Source: Polytrichum commune
Lineage: Eukaryota; Streptophyta; Polytrichopsida; Polytrichales; Polytrichaceae
Assembly (NCBI GenBank): GCA_950295325.1
Contig: OX485804.1
Coordinates: 53,754,001 to 53,818,000 of the forward strand
Direction: 5' to 3'
DNA: 64,000 nt
Shown here: piece after piece, positions 25,301-36,563 of the stretch
How positions within the stretch are numbered: the stretch's first letter is position 1
How the letters are laid out: each line of letters begins with the position of its first letter
Notes under the pieces: generated by a model
Told to the model about the DNA's origin: nothing
The model's database searches: none
The model's input: only the letters and a program-made list of their open reading frames with translations
Position numbers and translations under genes: made by a program

Positions 25301-28300
25301 AGATGAAGAATCAATTCAACCTATATATATATACACACATATGAGATTTGTTTAATATGTTTCAAATTAATCAACTTGGTGAATTAATTTGAACATTTAG
25401 ATTTAGTAGTATTTCGTGTTTGGTGTTTTGGAGGATACAAGCCTAAACAACACTTTCCATTCTAAACATTATATATAGTTTTTGTTCGGCTTAAAACTTT
25501 GATCTTTGGTTCTTTCAAATGGAATACAGAAATTGCAAGAAGAAGCATACGCACAAGTGGCAAGGGAGAGAGCTCAAAGGCTTGCAATGGTATACATGTT
25601 TTATGCTATCTTCCTTATTATAGATATGAAAATATCATGATAATCTGCATGTGACATTTACATAGTGATGAGCTAACCATAATACTAGGAACCGATTTAG
25701 GTCGACGACATGATCAAATCCATTATAGTCTAACTCAAACACTTGATAACTTGCATATGTACGATTGCCATTGGTGCGTACTTGACAAGGCAAACCTTTG
25801 TGCAAATGGTTGTGTAAAAGAACCATGTCAAAAAATTCAAAACACAAATAGAGTTACATGAAAAGTCCCTCAAAGAGGGATGAAACCATGGGGTTGATCC
25901 TTCTTTGAGAATTTTTTTTATCAAGAGCTCGTTAGCTCGTGAAACTTTTGGGACTCCTTCTATGTACCTCTCAAATTTTGAGAGAATTTTTAAGATTATA
26001 AAGAAATAGGGGTATGTGAATTGGACCCGTCATCCTAGTAGCAATAAAGCCGGTTTTTAATAGCCTGACACCACTCTTTGTGTATGGTAATTTAAGCATC
26101 AAGAGAACTTGAGTCACTTTGTGTTAGGGCCACTTCACACACGAGCCAAGAGTTGTGGCCATGAAATTGTGAGAGCCCAAAAGAAAATGTCCGAAGGCCA
26201 TCCCAAGACACCTCCAAAATCAATGTAGTGTGGTCACGGGCCCTCAAGTGTAGTGTGAAGCCATATGTGATTGCGCCCTCAACCAAATGCTATTTCATTG
26301 AATGTCTATTCATATGGGTCCTCGCACATGATAAAATAGAATAAGGCAACAGTTGTGAGCGTTTGTAGTGCCACGGTCTCCTGATTTTGTGTTAGGCCTA
26401 CCTCCAAGAGGTGGTTTTTGAAAATAGTCCAAGTGACCATGAAACATGATCCATTTGATGCCATGTAGGAATCCACGTAGACTTGACATCCATCTTGTAT
26501 TCACATACTCTGTTGGTCCCTCAAGCGTAGTGTGAATTGAACTTGGACCAACCCCACCTTTTCCACCAATGAGAGTGCTTGAAGTGTAATGGTCACGGGC
26601 TCCCAGTCTCGTGTGTGAAGTGGCCCTTAGTTTTCATAAACTCGGGGTTTGGAACTACACATATGTGTTTCATCTCCTTTACTTTACAAATAACTCTAAT
26701 GTTTGTTTCTTCATACTTGGAATCCAAACTTGACATATATTGGATGGATGGAGTATGGCAGAAAGCAGAGTTGCGGAGGCTACAAAAAGAAAGAGCTCAT
26801 TTGGCACATGAGCGTGATGTTGCATTATTATTGGAGGTGTTGACTCTATCGTATAGAATTTTTTTCCCCCAATGAGAAACTACACTAAATATGATATTTA
26901 GAGTCACTTACTATATGGAGTTACACAATGCTATGGTTTTTTTCTTCCCTACTACTATCATTTTTTACAAAGTAAAGATGTTAATGTTCTATAATGTTCA
27001 AACAACCAACATTATAGAACATTATTGACTTTTGTTGGGAAAATTTGAGATACACAATAAATATTTATGGCATTGTGTAATGCCATATAATAAGTGACAC
27101 TAAATACAATATTTAGTGTACTCATCAAGTATCTCATCAACACTTCAATGGCATATTTGACATATATAGCCAAGGACATTTTGTTGATGTGAAGGTAGTA
27201 CACTAAATATTGTATCGAGTGTCATATGGTATTTTATGTCATTGTGGTAAACTCTTGTAATGACACTTCTTATGATAAAGGTTTACAAGCACTATCATCC
27301 CAACTAACTTTTAGTTCATTCAAAATGCCAATTATTGGAACGGAGTTGCTACTTTCTACGTCATAACATTTTGTGATGAAATATTGTCATGGGTGATTGA
27401 AATTTGGATGATAAATCACTTGGTAAGTGAAAATATTTGTAACATCCTAAATCTCTAATGCCCAAACTTAAAGACCATAGAATTATGATTCAATGAAGAT
27501 GTTTCATAGAAACTTGTTTAACATTATGTTTTGGGGGTGATGAGGCTAGTCAATAGAACAAGAGAAACAAAGAAGAAGGGATGGCCTTGCATGGTACGAA
27601 AAGGAAATGGAAGCACAAGCTAAACTGCTCAAGGAAATGGTAAAAGTTTTTGTTGTCACATGTTTCACGAATGTGATTAATGTGGTATATTATGTGCTTT
27701 ACATAACATTAGTAAGATTGTTATAATACTAGTAGAAAATTATGCCAAAAAGAACTACCGTTGAAATTGGATGTGGTTCTTTTGACCAACCTAATTTGTA
27801 GTTGCTAAATGACTGCATATTTGTTTTTAAGTTTTAGAGACTGAAATTTTAAGAATTTGGGGGCGTGTATTATACCACTGGAAAGGTCTTGAAAAATACC
27901 TTCCTAATGGTATATTACATGCCCCATATGTTTTTAAAGTTTAGTCACAAATTAAGAAAGAGAAAGTTATAGTCATTTAGTGATTGCAGATCAGGTTGGT
28001 TGAAAAAACCGCAGCCGATTATGGCTGCGGTTTTTTTGGACATAGTTTTCTACTGGTGTATTAACTACACTAAATATTGTACTTAGTGTCATATGGCATT
28101 TTATGTCATTACGATGACTTAACTTTTCTAAGGACACTTGTTATGTATAAGTTTACAAGTATTGTCATCCCATGAAGTTACTTTTGGTTCAATCAAATGC
28201 CAATCATTGGAACAACTTTTGGTATATTATGCATCCTAACATTTTTGTAATGAAACATTGTCATGGATGATTGAAATTTGGATTGAAATATCATTTAGTA

Positions 28301-31300
28301 AGTGACATTGACTACAACATTGTAAATATTTAATGCCCAGATTTTTCTACAAGGAATGATAAATAATGCTAGATAAACATTTAGTGTTGGTGACACTTAC
28401 ATGGGCGGTTTACAATTATTATTGAGCAAGACAAATAGAATCGGTGACACTAAAATTGCAATGTTCTAGTGTAGTGATGTACACATTAGGTTCTTGCATG
28501 CATACGAACAATATCATACCTTCTTCAAAGCTTTGGGAAAGCCCACAACCAATTTTGATATGCATAAATGTTGAATATGTGATTTGATACACATCTATTT
28601 GCAGCTATTGGTGAATTTGCATGATGGGCCGCTTGTATGTGTATCATTGAGTTGAAGATGACCCTAGTTCGTTCTTCGTCACAATCCAATCCTTGTTTGA
28701 GTGAGCTTCAATTTCCAAATCTCAATCTAGAATGTCTCCCAATTTACAATATAATGTGATTATGTTAATTGCCAAATTAACGATTTCCATACAATGTTAA
28801 GTTTTGCAGCATCAAGTATCATTGTTCTTGTAAAACATGCATGTGGCAACTTTGGACGTCATAGGACGTTTTGTATTGGATTTTTTTCTTCCTAAGAAAA
28901 CGAACATGCTATTTATAAACACTAAAATAAAGAGTTGAAGATGTCAATGAATATGAGAGATCAAACAACGTCATACTTAGCTCTTGGATTGTGGGCTAGC
29001 TTATTCATTTGTTTTCGCGACTTACAAATATTATGTCACCTGCCCAGGGAGTGCACTGTTCAAGTACTGTATTTATACACGTGGGTGCACAAAAGGGGTA
29101 TTATTTAAAACAAGCATGTACAAAATGTACGTACAAGAGACATATTGCTATTAAGCAAGAAGTAGATATACATGAGGCTATAGAAAAATATATGTAAAGT
29201 ACGCATTTACGCGTTTACGCGTTTACGCGTTCAAGTCAGACCTGGACCAAGAATCATGTGTTTTTTCATCCACTAAGTAACGACTTTATAACTAAAAATC
29301 CATGATTTGATATTATACATATAATAGGGCCATATTTTTGCATTTCCAAACATTTGTACACATGTTATATACAATTTCTGTATTTGTTTTTGGACCCTTG
29401 TGTACGTATGGAAATGTATTTTGAAGCAATGAGATTTGTAAGTATATTGCTTGATTTTAGCAAAAATAAAATGTATACAGGGGTATTTTAATAAGGGGCA
29501 TGCACGCACGTGATGCTTGGTTTTAATGAACAGTGCACTCCCTGAGGTCACCTGTAGAAAACTATGTTGCTAAACGAGTGCAAATTTGTTTTTGTTTTCT
29601 TTGGTTTAGCGATTGTAGATCAAGCTGGTCAAAAGAACCACAACCAATTTTGGTTGCGGTGTTTTTGGGCATAGTTTTCTTTCTACTAGTGTGTGTAAAT
29701 GATACCCCATTTATCAATGTTGAAATTTATAGCGTTGTGTGAGTCCCATTAGTAGCTGATTCTCACAAAAATTGTGCACTTTAGAACACAAAAAATAACC
29801 AACTATAATTTTGATGTGAATCAATTGTTCATGTTGTCATAATTCTTCATTTGAACTAATCCAATGCAAAGTCAATATGGACATCTTATTATTTAAAGGA
29901 CTCAAACTTTGAATTTTCAAATTTGTTACCCCAATTGTATGTGTTCACGTATCACATATTGAGATGCAAATGATGTTTTTAAGATGGGTGAGACATGTGT
30001 ACGTTAAATAAGAACCCTGTGAACACATATATTCTAAAGCACCTCAAAGATCCCTAAAAAATACTTTACATCCTCTCATGTATGGAAGATGGCTTGGATA
30101 AAGGCTTGTGCTCATGCATGGTGTAAACACTTAAGGACATGCATGTTAAAGTCCTGTGAAAACACGTTCAATTACTCATTAATAGAGTGATGGTGACTTA
30201 CAAAAATATGAAACATTTGTCAAGTAGGAGATGGAAAGGAAGCACGAAATGGAGGCAGAACTTAGGAGGAACGAAATTCAAGAACAATTTAGTGCGGTGT
30301 TGAAGAAAATGCAAGAGGAGGGTGTGAAGGTAGCTATTGTGATCAAATTCTAAATGAAATGTGGATTGGAGTTTTGTTAGTAGATGTACATACAAGCAAT
30401 CTCACACTACAATAGTTGAAAACTTATTGTCACTAAATACAATTTTAAGACATGCAAAGATCATGTAGATTTTATTTGAAGATATGTGCCTCATCATCTA
30501 TGCTCATGTTGCATGCATAACTATGTACTAGAAGGTTGATTAGAACTTTATGTTGGATAAGAATAATAATAATTATTATATAGAAAAGAACCCCCACCCT
30601 TTGTTTTATATTGTTGAGCGTCTACAACTTAGAATATATACACCTTTAGAGTCATGTGTTAGAGTTCCGATCTTTGCATAAACATTTGTGAGTAACAAGG
30701 TGGATGTTGCCGCTTTGATTTTTCTTTCAAAGCAATTTGTTTGATAGGTAGACCGATTCCATATCCTAAAGAAGGATGGATTTTTTTTTAAAGATGGTAC
30801 ATTATTTTATGTCAAATGAGTGTTCATTCTTCATACAACAAACCATCCTTTGTTTATTTATTGATCTTCCTTTTACCTAAGTTGGTCCCCTCTTTGGAAT
30901 GGGCAATCACCTAAACACTAGCATGAGGTTCATGTCCTATTGCAAACATAGCACTTGATGCCTAGGTGTCATACTTTGTAGTTGTAGGTCTCAAAACCTT
31001 TAATTCCATATAGGTATACACATGATAAAGAGAGTATCATTTGGATTGAAGATTCGATTAGATGAAGTTGCCTTGCATATTTATAAAGTTGAATGATTTT
31101 TGGCTGCTTGAATGTTTTTGAGATTTAGCATGTAATCTGTTGGCATTTGTTTATGGAAATGCAGGCTGCAGTGGAAAAGGAGAAACAATTCAAAGCCAAA
31201 GAGCTAGAAAAGATGAGGTTCATTGAGGCACAAAGAAGTGAGAAACTTGTACAATTGGAGAGAACACTAAAAGAAAATGAAAAACGTGAAGATGCAGTTG

Positions 31301-34300
31301 CCGATGTTTGGCTTGCACAACCCCAACAACGTCGGGATGATTATGACGCCAAATGCGCAGTAAGTACTTCAAATCCCCTCTACTTCCCTATGTTCTAATA
31401 TCCGATTAATCCCTAACTTTCCACACTCAATAGAGTTATCCATTATTTCAGCCGGAGTTTTGGTAGGGAGTTGGTTGTTTTGCATGCATAACTTTCCCTG
31501 TTCGGTGAGTTTTGGGTGCATGCTTGGAGTCAATGTGGAGGTTCTTCACGAAGGGCATTCCATAGTGGTTCATTGAGGGCCAAACTCATTTTGGCACTCG
31601 GGGGGGGGGGGGGGGGGTAGTCATTGGTTGGAGTAGCAATATACGTGCGAACAAATGATAGGGTATTTTAAAAACATGGGGGCTAAAAATTATAAATGAA
31701 CTTAAGAGTAATATAGGGTATCAAAAATGGCACTGGACATCTTTAAAGTACTATAGGGTATGGAATAATAGGTAATTTGGAATTATAAGTAATGCAAGCC
31801 ATTTTTCTATTAACCCAAAGTAGAATTTTACATAATGATAGCATGTGAAAAAAAAAAGAATTGAAAGTAATACCCCCCTATAAAATAGTGGTTGTTCGCA
31901 CCTATATCCTTAACTTTTTAACACACTGCCCCCCCCCCCCCGAGTTTTGGCATTAATGAGTTTGGTACCCAATGAACCAATATGGAATGTTCTTCGTTCA
32001 AACCTCCACATTGACTCCAAGCATGCACCAAAAACTTACCAAACATGGAAAGTTATGCATGCAAAACAACCAACTCCCTACCAAAACTCCAGTTGAATTA
32101 ATGGATAAGTCTAATTTCCCTCAAATTTGCCCACAAAATGTCATCTTAACTTCAGCGACCGTAGCTGAAGGTTTGAAGCCTTTTAGACAAATCCAGTTGT
32201 ATAGATGTTTGCAAGTTAGAGGTGACTACTCACAGTCCATATGTCAAACGTTGGAGTTCTATTATATATGTAGGAGATTATAACATGAATGTCAATAATG
32301 GTCTAGAGGGATAGCAATTTAGAAATTAGATAACGGTTGATTTTTTTATTGGACCTCCACTCAAATCATCTCCAAATGATAAATTGTATCCCTTGTTCAA
32401 AAAAGGAACATTATATCTACCCCAATCAAACTCACAAACCCTGAAACCATTATTTTGTGATTTTTTGGGAAGCTTTGCAATTTGAGGCAGCGGGTCACAA
32501 GTGCGCACCTTCCACATGGATTTACACCTACTAACACATATCCAACTAAAAATCCCAACGGTGGATGTTTAGGATATGTTCCGTTTGAGTGTCATGCAAA
32601 TTTTCAGATTGATTGGGGATCATTTGCACATGGGGATGATCAACAAAAATATGTTTAGGATATGCTATCCCTTAGTTTTGGTTCGTGAACTGGTCTCATT
32701 GTAAACCAGTTGAGAACACACTCCCATATTTGAATGAATCCAAGAATAGCCAACTATTTTGAATCAAAATTATCCACATGATGGAACATAGCAAACTTGA
32801 ACATGAACAAGAAGAGTCGTTGAAACAATCAAGAAACCATCCGAACTAGTGTCACAAGGGTCAGAGCAAATCGCTCCTGACCACAGTACGATCACATACG
32901 ACATTAGGGTTTAATGAACAACATGGTTGCATTTCAACATTTTGTAAGTTATGAATATTGTATTATCGGGGTTGGTCATTTCTGATGAAAAGAAACCGAG
33001 TTTTGATGCCAGGCGGATGCGATCAAACAAAAAAGAAAGAAGAAGGTGTGGCTACAAAAGCAAGCCGAGCGGAGGGCATTATATGAGCTGAAGCAAGCCC
33101 ACTTGCTGGCAACATACAAGAGTGCCATCTCTCAGCGCGAAGAACGCTACAAGGTTGACAACACTCTACACTATTTGGTCTTCTATTTCTCCCCGATTTG
33201 TATGTTGTTGGTTTTTTTTAAATATAATTTTTTAAGATATAATTTAAGTAAAATTTTGGCATAAAATGAAATTTTATTTGCAAGAAAAGGAACCAAAACA
33301 CAACCACCTCGGGAGAACCAGCGCAACCCGAGGGGAAATCAAGACCCTATTTGTATGTTTCATGCATTGAGCATGCTTGAGTATGTCCCCAAATCTTGAC
33401 TAGTTGAGGTCCCTCTCGTTGTTTTCGTGCCTCACAAAGCATGATCTTCTCAAAGTGATTGTCCTCGTGTAACGGATACTCCTTTTTATTAAGTATCTCT
33501 TGAATTCATTGGAAATGTTTTGGAAGTTGTCTTGAAAAAAGAAAGAAAGAGGAAAATGAGGGAGAAGAGAAAGAGAGAGGAAACACACACACACACACAT
33601 ACACACATTCACATACACACACACGTTTGCATGCTGAAGCCCATTTGTTCCACTGAGTTGGTTTCTCAAAGTTGAGAATCGAGACCTTGTAGGTTTATTT
33701 TCATGTAATAGATGTTAAAGTAAAATATCACGAAGGATTCACATGTCTCCCATGAAATTCAGGTGTATGAGAAGAAGTGTATCAACAGTTCCGCCCATAG
33801 AACTGAAGCAACCAAAAAGTCCAGATTTTGATGAATTTTTTAATTTTTTCTTTTTTCTTTTTGGGTGTAGATTTACTTATGTATGAGATGTTTGTGGTCT
33901 TTACGATGCAGAGGTTGATTGCAAAGCTTGAGGAGGATGAAGAGATGTTGCGAGCATACCATGAGCAGAAAGAATTGATGGCAGCTCAAATAACTCTTGA
34001 GAAAAAACTTTATGATTCCGAGAAGCAGGACCGAGTTGATATGATGGAAAGAGCAAATGTAACTCAATACCTTCTTTCCATTGCATTTCATGTCTTTTGT
34101 CTTAGGGGGAATCCAAGTTGCATCATGCACAAGAAAAAACTTTGAACTATCATTCGATCTAAATCATTGTAACTACATTTCACTACTAGCATACGAGTCC
34201 TACGCAATCGTTTCATGTGGATGAAAGATTAATGTGAGTTTATCACTGTGTTAGATTTGCAAATTTCAAGTTAATAATGAGAAGAATTATAATAATAACT

Positions 34301-34954
34301 CCAATCTCTTTTGTGGAGGTTGGTGTGAATGAAGTGTTTATGCGTAAAACATTTGTGGTGACTTTGGGTGTAGAACTATTTCATCCCTTGTAAGGAGTGG
34401 ACACTATATCAATAACCAAATATCATTAACAATGACCAATAATCTGTAATCTTAGTGAGTGGAGATTTGTCCAAGGGCCTATTGTCATCGGGGAGTAGGA
34501 TATAAAGTGTATTTTGGGAGAGGATGGACAGTGGGTCGTTAACTCCATTATGCTTGGGAATGAGTGTTTGTGTCCTATATTTGGTCCAGGTTTGCATTTT
34601 GGCAACTCCTTTGAGTGGATAAGGGTGTGAAGTGACTTGAGAATTGCAAGATGTGAATGTAGGCATGGAAATGTGTATAAGCCAATGGCCTATCCCTAAG
34701 CAATTACTAGTTGAGCGGTTTGTACCACTACTGATATTTTATTCTTGTCTTGTTTCTTATCAATTATGTGAAGCCAAGCTTTTAACATTGATATGTTGCT
34801 TTTCCCACAGGCTCTTTATCGCGCACGGTTGTTGAACAACATCAACATAGAGACCATGAAGGCCAAAATATTGTTGGAGGCACGGGATCAATTGCAAGCC
34901 ACGTTTCAAAAGAATGAAGCGAAACGGAACATGAAAACATTTGACATCAAATAA
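22365..34954 (+). CDS. Long coiled-coil protein, candidate axonemal/ciliary protein
   Basis: Twelve exons: 22365-22466 (proposed), 23049-23115, 24363-24484, 25215-25295, 25530-25589, 26762-26836, 27565-27639, 30228-30329, 31165-31359, 33013-33153, 33912-34058, 34811-34954. All join in phase to 436 residues ending KTFDIK. From about residue 97 the protein is almost continuous charged helix (REAVLRGKEQRILEQTAQYQ; KELEKMRFIEAQRSEKLVQL; AKLEEDEEMLRAYHEQKELM), typical of a coiled-coil rod. The Arg/Lys/Glu/Gln pattern resembles trichohyalin/plectin-like (TPH, MNS1, CFAP53) and other flagellar microtubule inner proteins; the exact family was not identified. If axonemal, it implies motile sperm. The first exon (MTQKGKFAPPNGWKSM, GTATGT donor) is the least certain; exons from 23049 on are firmer. 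Exon 7 could start a few bases earlier. Confidence 0.72.
26127..26626. mobile_element. Harbinger-type MITE, derivative of Harbinger-2
   Basis: A 500-bp element with ends GGGCCACTTCACACACGAG and its near-perfect complement, flanked by TTA (26124-26126 and 26627-26629). Ends and sub-terminal blocks (TAGGCCTACCTC, CCATGTAGGA, ACCAATGAGAG) match Harbinger-2 at 40399-44049, so it is an internal-deletion or related non-autonomous derivative. It sits in an intron of the coiled-coil gene. Confidence 0.9.
26880..27121. repeat. Family B MITE-like element, copy 1
   Basis: Ends ACTACACTAAATATGATATT and the complement of AGTACACTAAATATTGTATT. Inner TIR blocks (AGTCACTTACTATATGG and CCATATAATAAGTGACAC) pair as inverted repeats. 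About 242 bp, non-coding, in an intron of the coiled-coil gene. Confidence 0.65.
27203..27465 (+). repeat. Family B repeat, copy 2 (truncated)
   Basis: Begins GTACACTAAATATTGTATCG, then TGTCATATGGTATTTTATGT, and includes the shared blocks GAAATATTGTCATGGGTGA and AATCACTTGGTAAGTGA. The right end seen in copies 3 and 5 is missing or lost before exon 7. Confidence 0.6.
27727..28058. mobile_element. CACTA-like MITE (family C), copy 1
   Basis: Inverted ends TACTAGTAGAAAATTATG and CACCAGTAGAAAACTATG (complement), followed on both sides by AAAAAG/AAAAAA and an imperfect second inverted block. CACTAGTAGAAAA ends are typical of En/Spm (CACTA) elements. Near the right end is a stable GC-rich hairpin (AACCGCAGCC / GGCTGCGGTT). 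The 3-bp duplication is imperfect (TAA/TAT). Confidence 0.6.
28064..28480 (+). repeat. Family B repeat, copy 3 (full length)
   Basis: Left end AACTACACTAAATATTGTAC, right end the complement of CACTACACTAGAACATTG. Internal blocks TGTCATATGGCATTTTATGT, GAAACATTGTCATGGATGA and AGAATCGGTGACACTAAAA are shared with the copy at 38640. It starts a few bases after CACTA-like copy 1. Confidence 0.7.
29037..29691. mobile_element. CACTA-like MITE (family C), copy 2, interrupted by an hAT-like element
   Basis: The left end CACCTGTAGAAAACTATG is split by the nested hAT-like insertion; the right end is the complement of CACTAGTAGAAAGAAAACTA. Flanks TGT (29034-29036) and TGT (29692-29694) form a perfect 3-bp duplication, as expected for CACTA elements. 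It carries the same AACC-rich hairpin as copy 1 (AAAGAACCACAACC / GGTTGCGG). Confidence 0.75.
29043..29546. mobile_element. hAT-like non-autonomous element, nested
   Basis: A 504-bp element with ends CCCAGGGAGTGCACTGTTCA and the complement of CTCAGGGAGTGCACTGTTCA. It is flanked by a perfect 8-bp duplication GTCACCTG (29035-29042 and 29547-29554). An 8-bp duplication with CAGGG-type ends is diagnostic of hAT. No transposase. It includes a short (TTTACGCG)n run at about 29206-29232. It landed six bases inside the left end of CACTA-like copy 2. Confidence 0.88.
31434..32112. mobile_element. Long-inverted-repeat element with G-run/C-run (family D), copy 1
   Basis: Two arms of about 170 bases, 31434-31617 and 31929-32112, are inverted copies. 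The outer blocks are GAGTTTTGGTAGGGAGTTGG and its complement; the inner arms end in an 18-base G-run (31600-31617) and a 13-base C-run (31929-31941). The centre is AT-rich. The long arms suggest a foldback or Mutator-like MITE; I could not find a clear target duplication. Located in an intron of the coiled-coil gene. Confidence 0.7.
33581..33624. repeat. (CA)n microsatellite
   Basis: Mostly alternating CA with a few T interruptions, in an intron of the coiled-coil gene. Confidence 0.95.
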
Positions 34955-36124
34955 TCTACATGTGGAATTAATGGCGTTTCATTTGAATCGAAACAAACAT
35001 GGGAGAACGAAATCTACATATATACTTTATATGTGCACTTTTTATGTGCATGTTGCTATCCAATAGCATCAATATGTGGTACTATTTCACTTGGAGCTAT
35101 TGATCGTGAGGTGGATATCACTTATTCAAATTCAAAACACGAGGATGGAGGTTGAAACCTTGCAAGGGGAGAAGGAGGCAAAAATTTAGTTTTCGCTAGC
35201 ATGAAAGATGGATTTTCTCTTTGTCAAGATTAATGTAGTTGCACTAAATGCACTCATTTTCGCAAGTGTGCATTTGATGCACATGGAGTGAGAAAGCTAC
35301 TTACATGTTCCCCGTGTTCATTGTTGGAACACAAAAAGCTTGTGAGATTTGGAAGGAGGTCAAGGGTTAAATTTGGTCATAAGATGAATAACATGTTTAT
35401 AGAGTTGCATCCCTGTTATACCCCTACTAACAAGTGCTTATTCATAATTTTTTTTAATAATTATTCTTATTTTTATTGTTTGTGCACCAACATCATATGC
35501 ATCTACAACCATATCATGCTTGGCAACATCACTTTGGTCTACATGCTTCTGACACTCACCAACTCGATTCGGAATCCAATTGTATTCATCTATATTCTCA
35601 TTCACCAACAAATAACATGGGCACAATTTGTACTATGTATAAATGTATGGATTTGTTTATTTTGAAGGTATTTTGCAACATGGAACTTTTAAGTCATCTA
35701 GCCCAATTTTGTTAAACTTGACTACAAAATACAAAGGGATTACCTAACACGTTGAAGAATATACCAACCATATTGCTTAAAAAGGAAGAACATAATCATG
35801 CCTTGAGAAGTTCGTTATTGACAAATTTCCAAGGGTGTGGGAAATTAGTATTGAGCGTGCTTTGCTTCCCTCACTATATATGTTGCATGTTGCCCAATTG
35901 AAAGAACATTCATTACCACGGCTGTTGACAACACAAAGGTGAACATGTAGCCTCAATAAAGCTTGATCATAAAGGTAGCCAACCTATGAAACTATGAAAC
36001 ATATCAATATGGCTTTTGAAATCGCCAATCACCTCCAAAAACTTGATCATAAAAGTCCATGAATCTCCATAAGTTTGATCATACAACTTGTTGTGGCCTA
36101 GTTACTATCTATCACCTACCCATA
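34955..36124. other. 3' flank of coiled-coil gene, no further gene seen
   Basis: AT-rich sequence after the TAA at 34952-34954. It likely includes the 3' UTR. No recognisable coding segment or paired-end element. Confidence 0.45.
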
Positions 36125-36240
36125 TTACGTTAAATGGTGTATTTAGTATCATATGGTGTTTTATGTCATTGTGGTAACATTTTCAATGACACTTGTTATG
36201 ACTAAGCTTACAAATACTGTCATTCCAACTTCCTTATTCA
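36125..36240 (+). repeat. Family B repeat, copy 4 (fragment)
   Basis: Shares TATCATATGGTGTTTTATGT, then TCATTGTGGTAACATTTTC and a TGACACTTGTTATGA-type block with the full copies. The ends are lost. Confidence 0.55.
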
Positions 36241-36563
36241 CCATTACTTTTTGTATTTCTACCTTAAATGGCATTTTTTTTAAGCCACGTAATTTGACAT
36301 TGCACGTCCACTTGAATGCCGCACCTAACCAAATCATTTGTCAAGAACTCAAGGGTACAAAGCACTTGTTTAACCCTTAAATTCCCAAGCCTATAAAAGG
36401 GTTGTTTTGAGTGCGGTTCACTCAATGTTGGTTGTGAAACTTTCATGAATAAGTTTTGAGGTTAAAAAGAGATTTCTTTGTAGGATTTTGAAACATGGGA
36501 AATAAGCTATTTGGAGGGGGATGAGGTTAAAATGGCTCAACAAATCGTTATTCAGTGTGGTGG

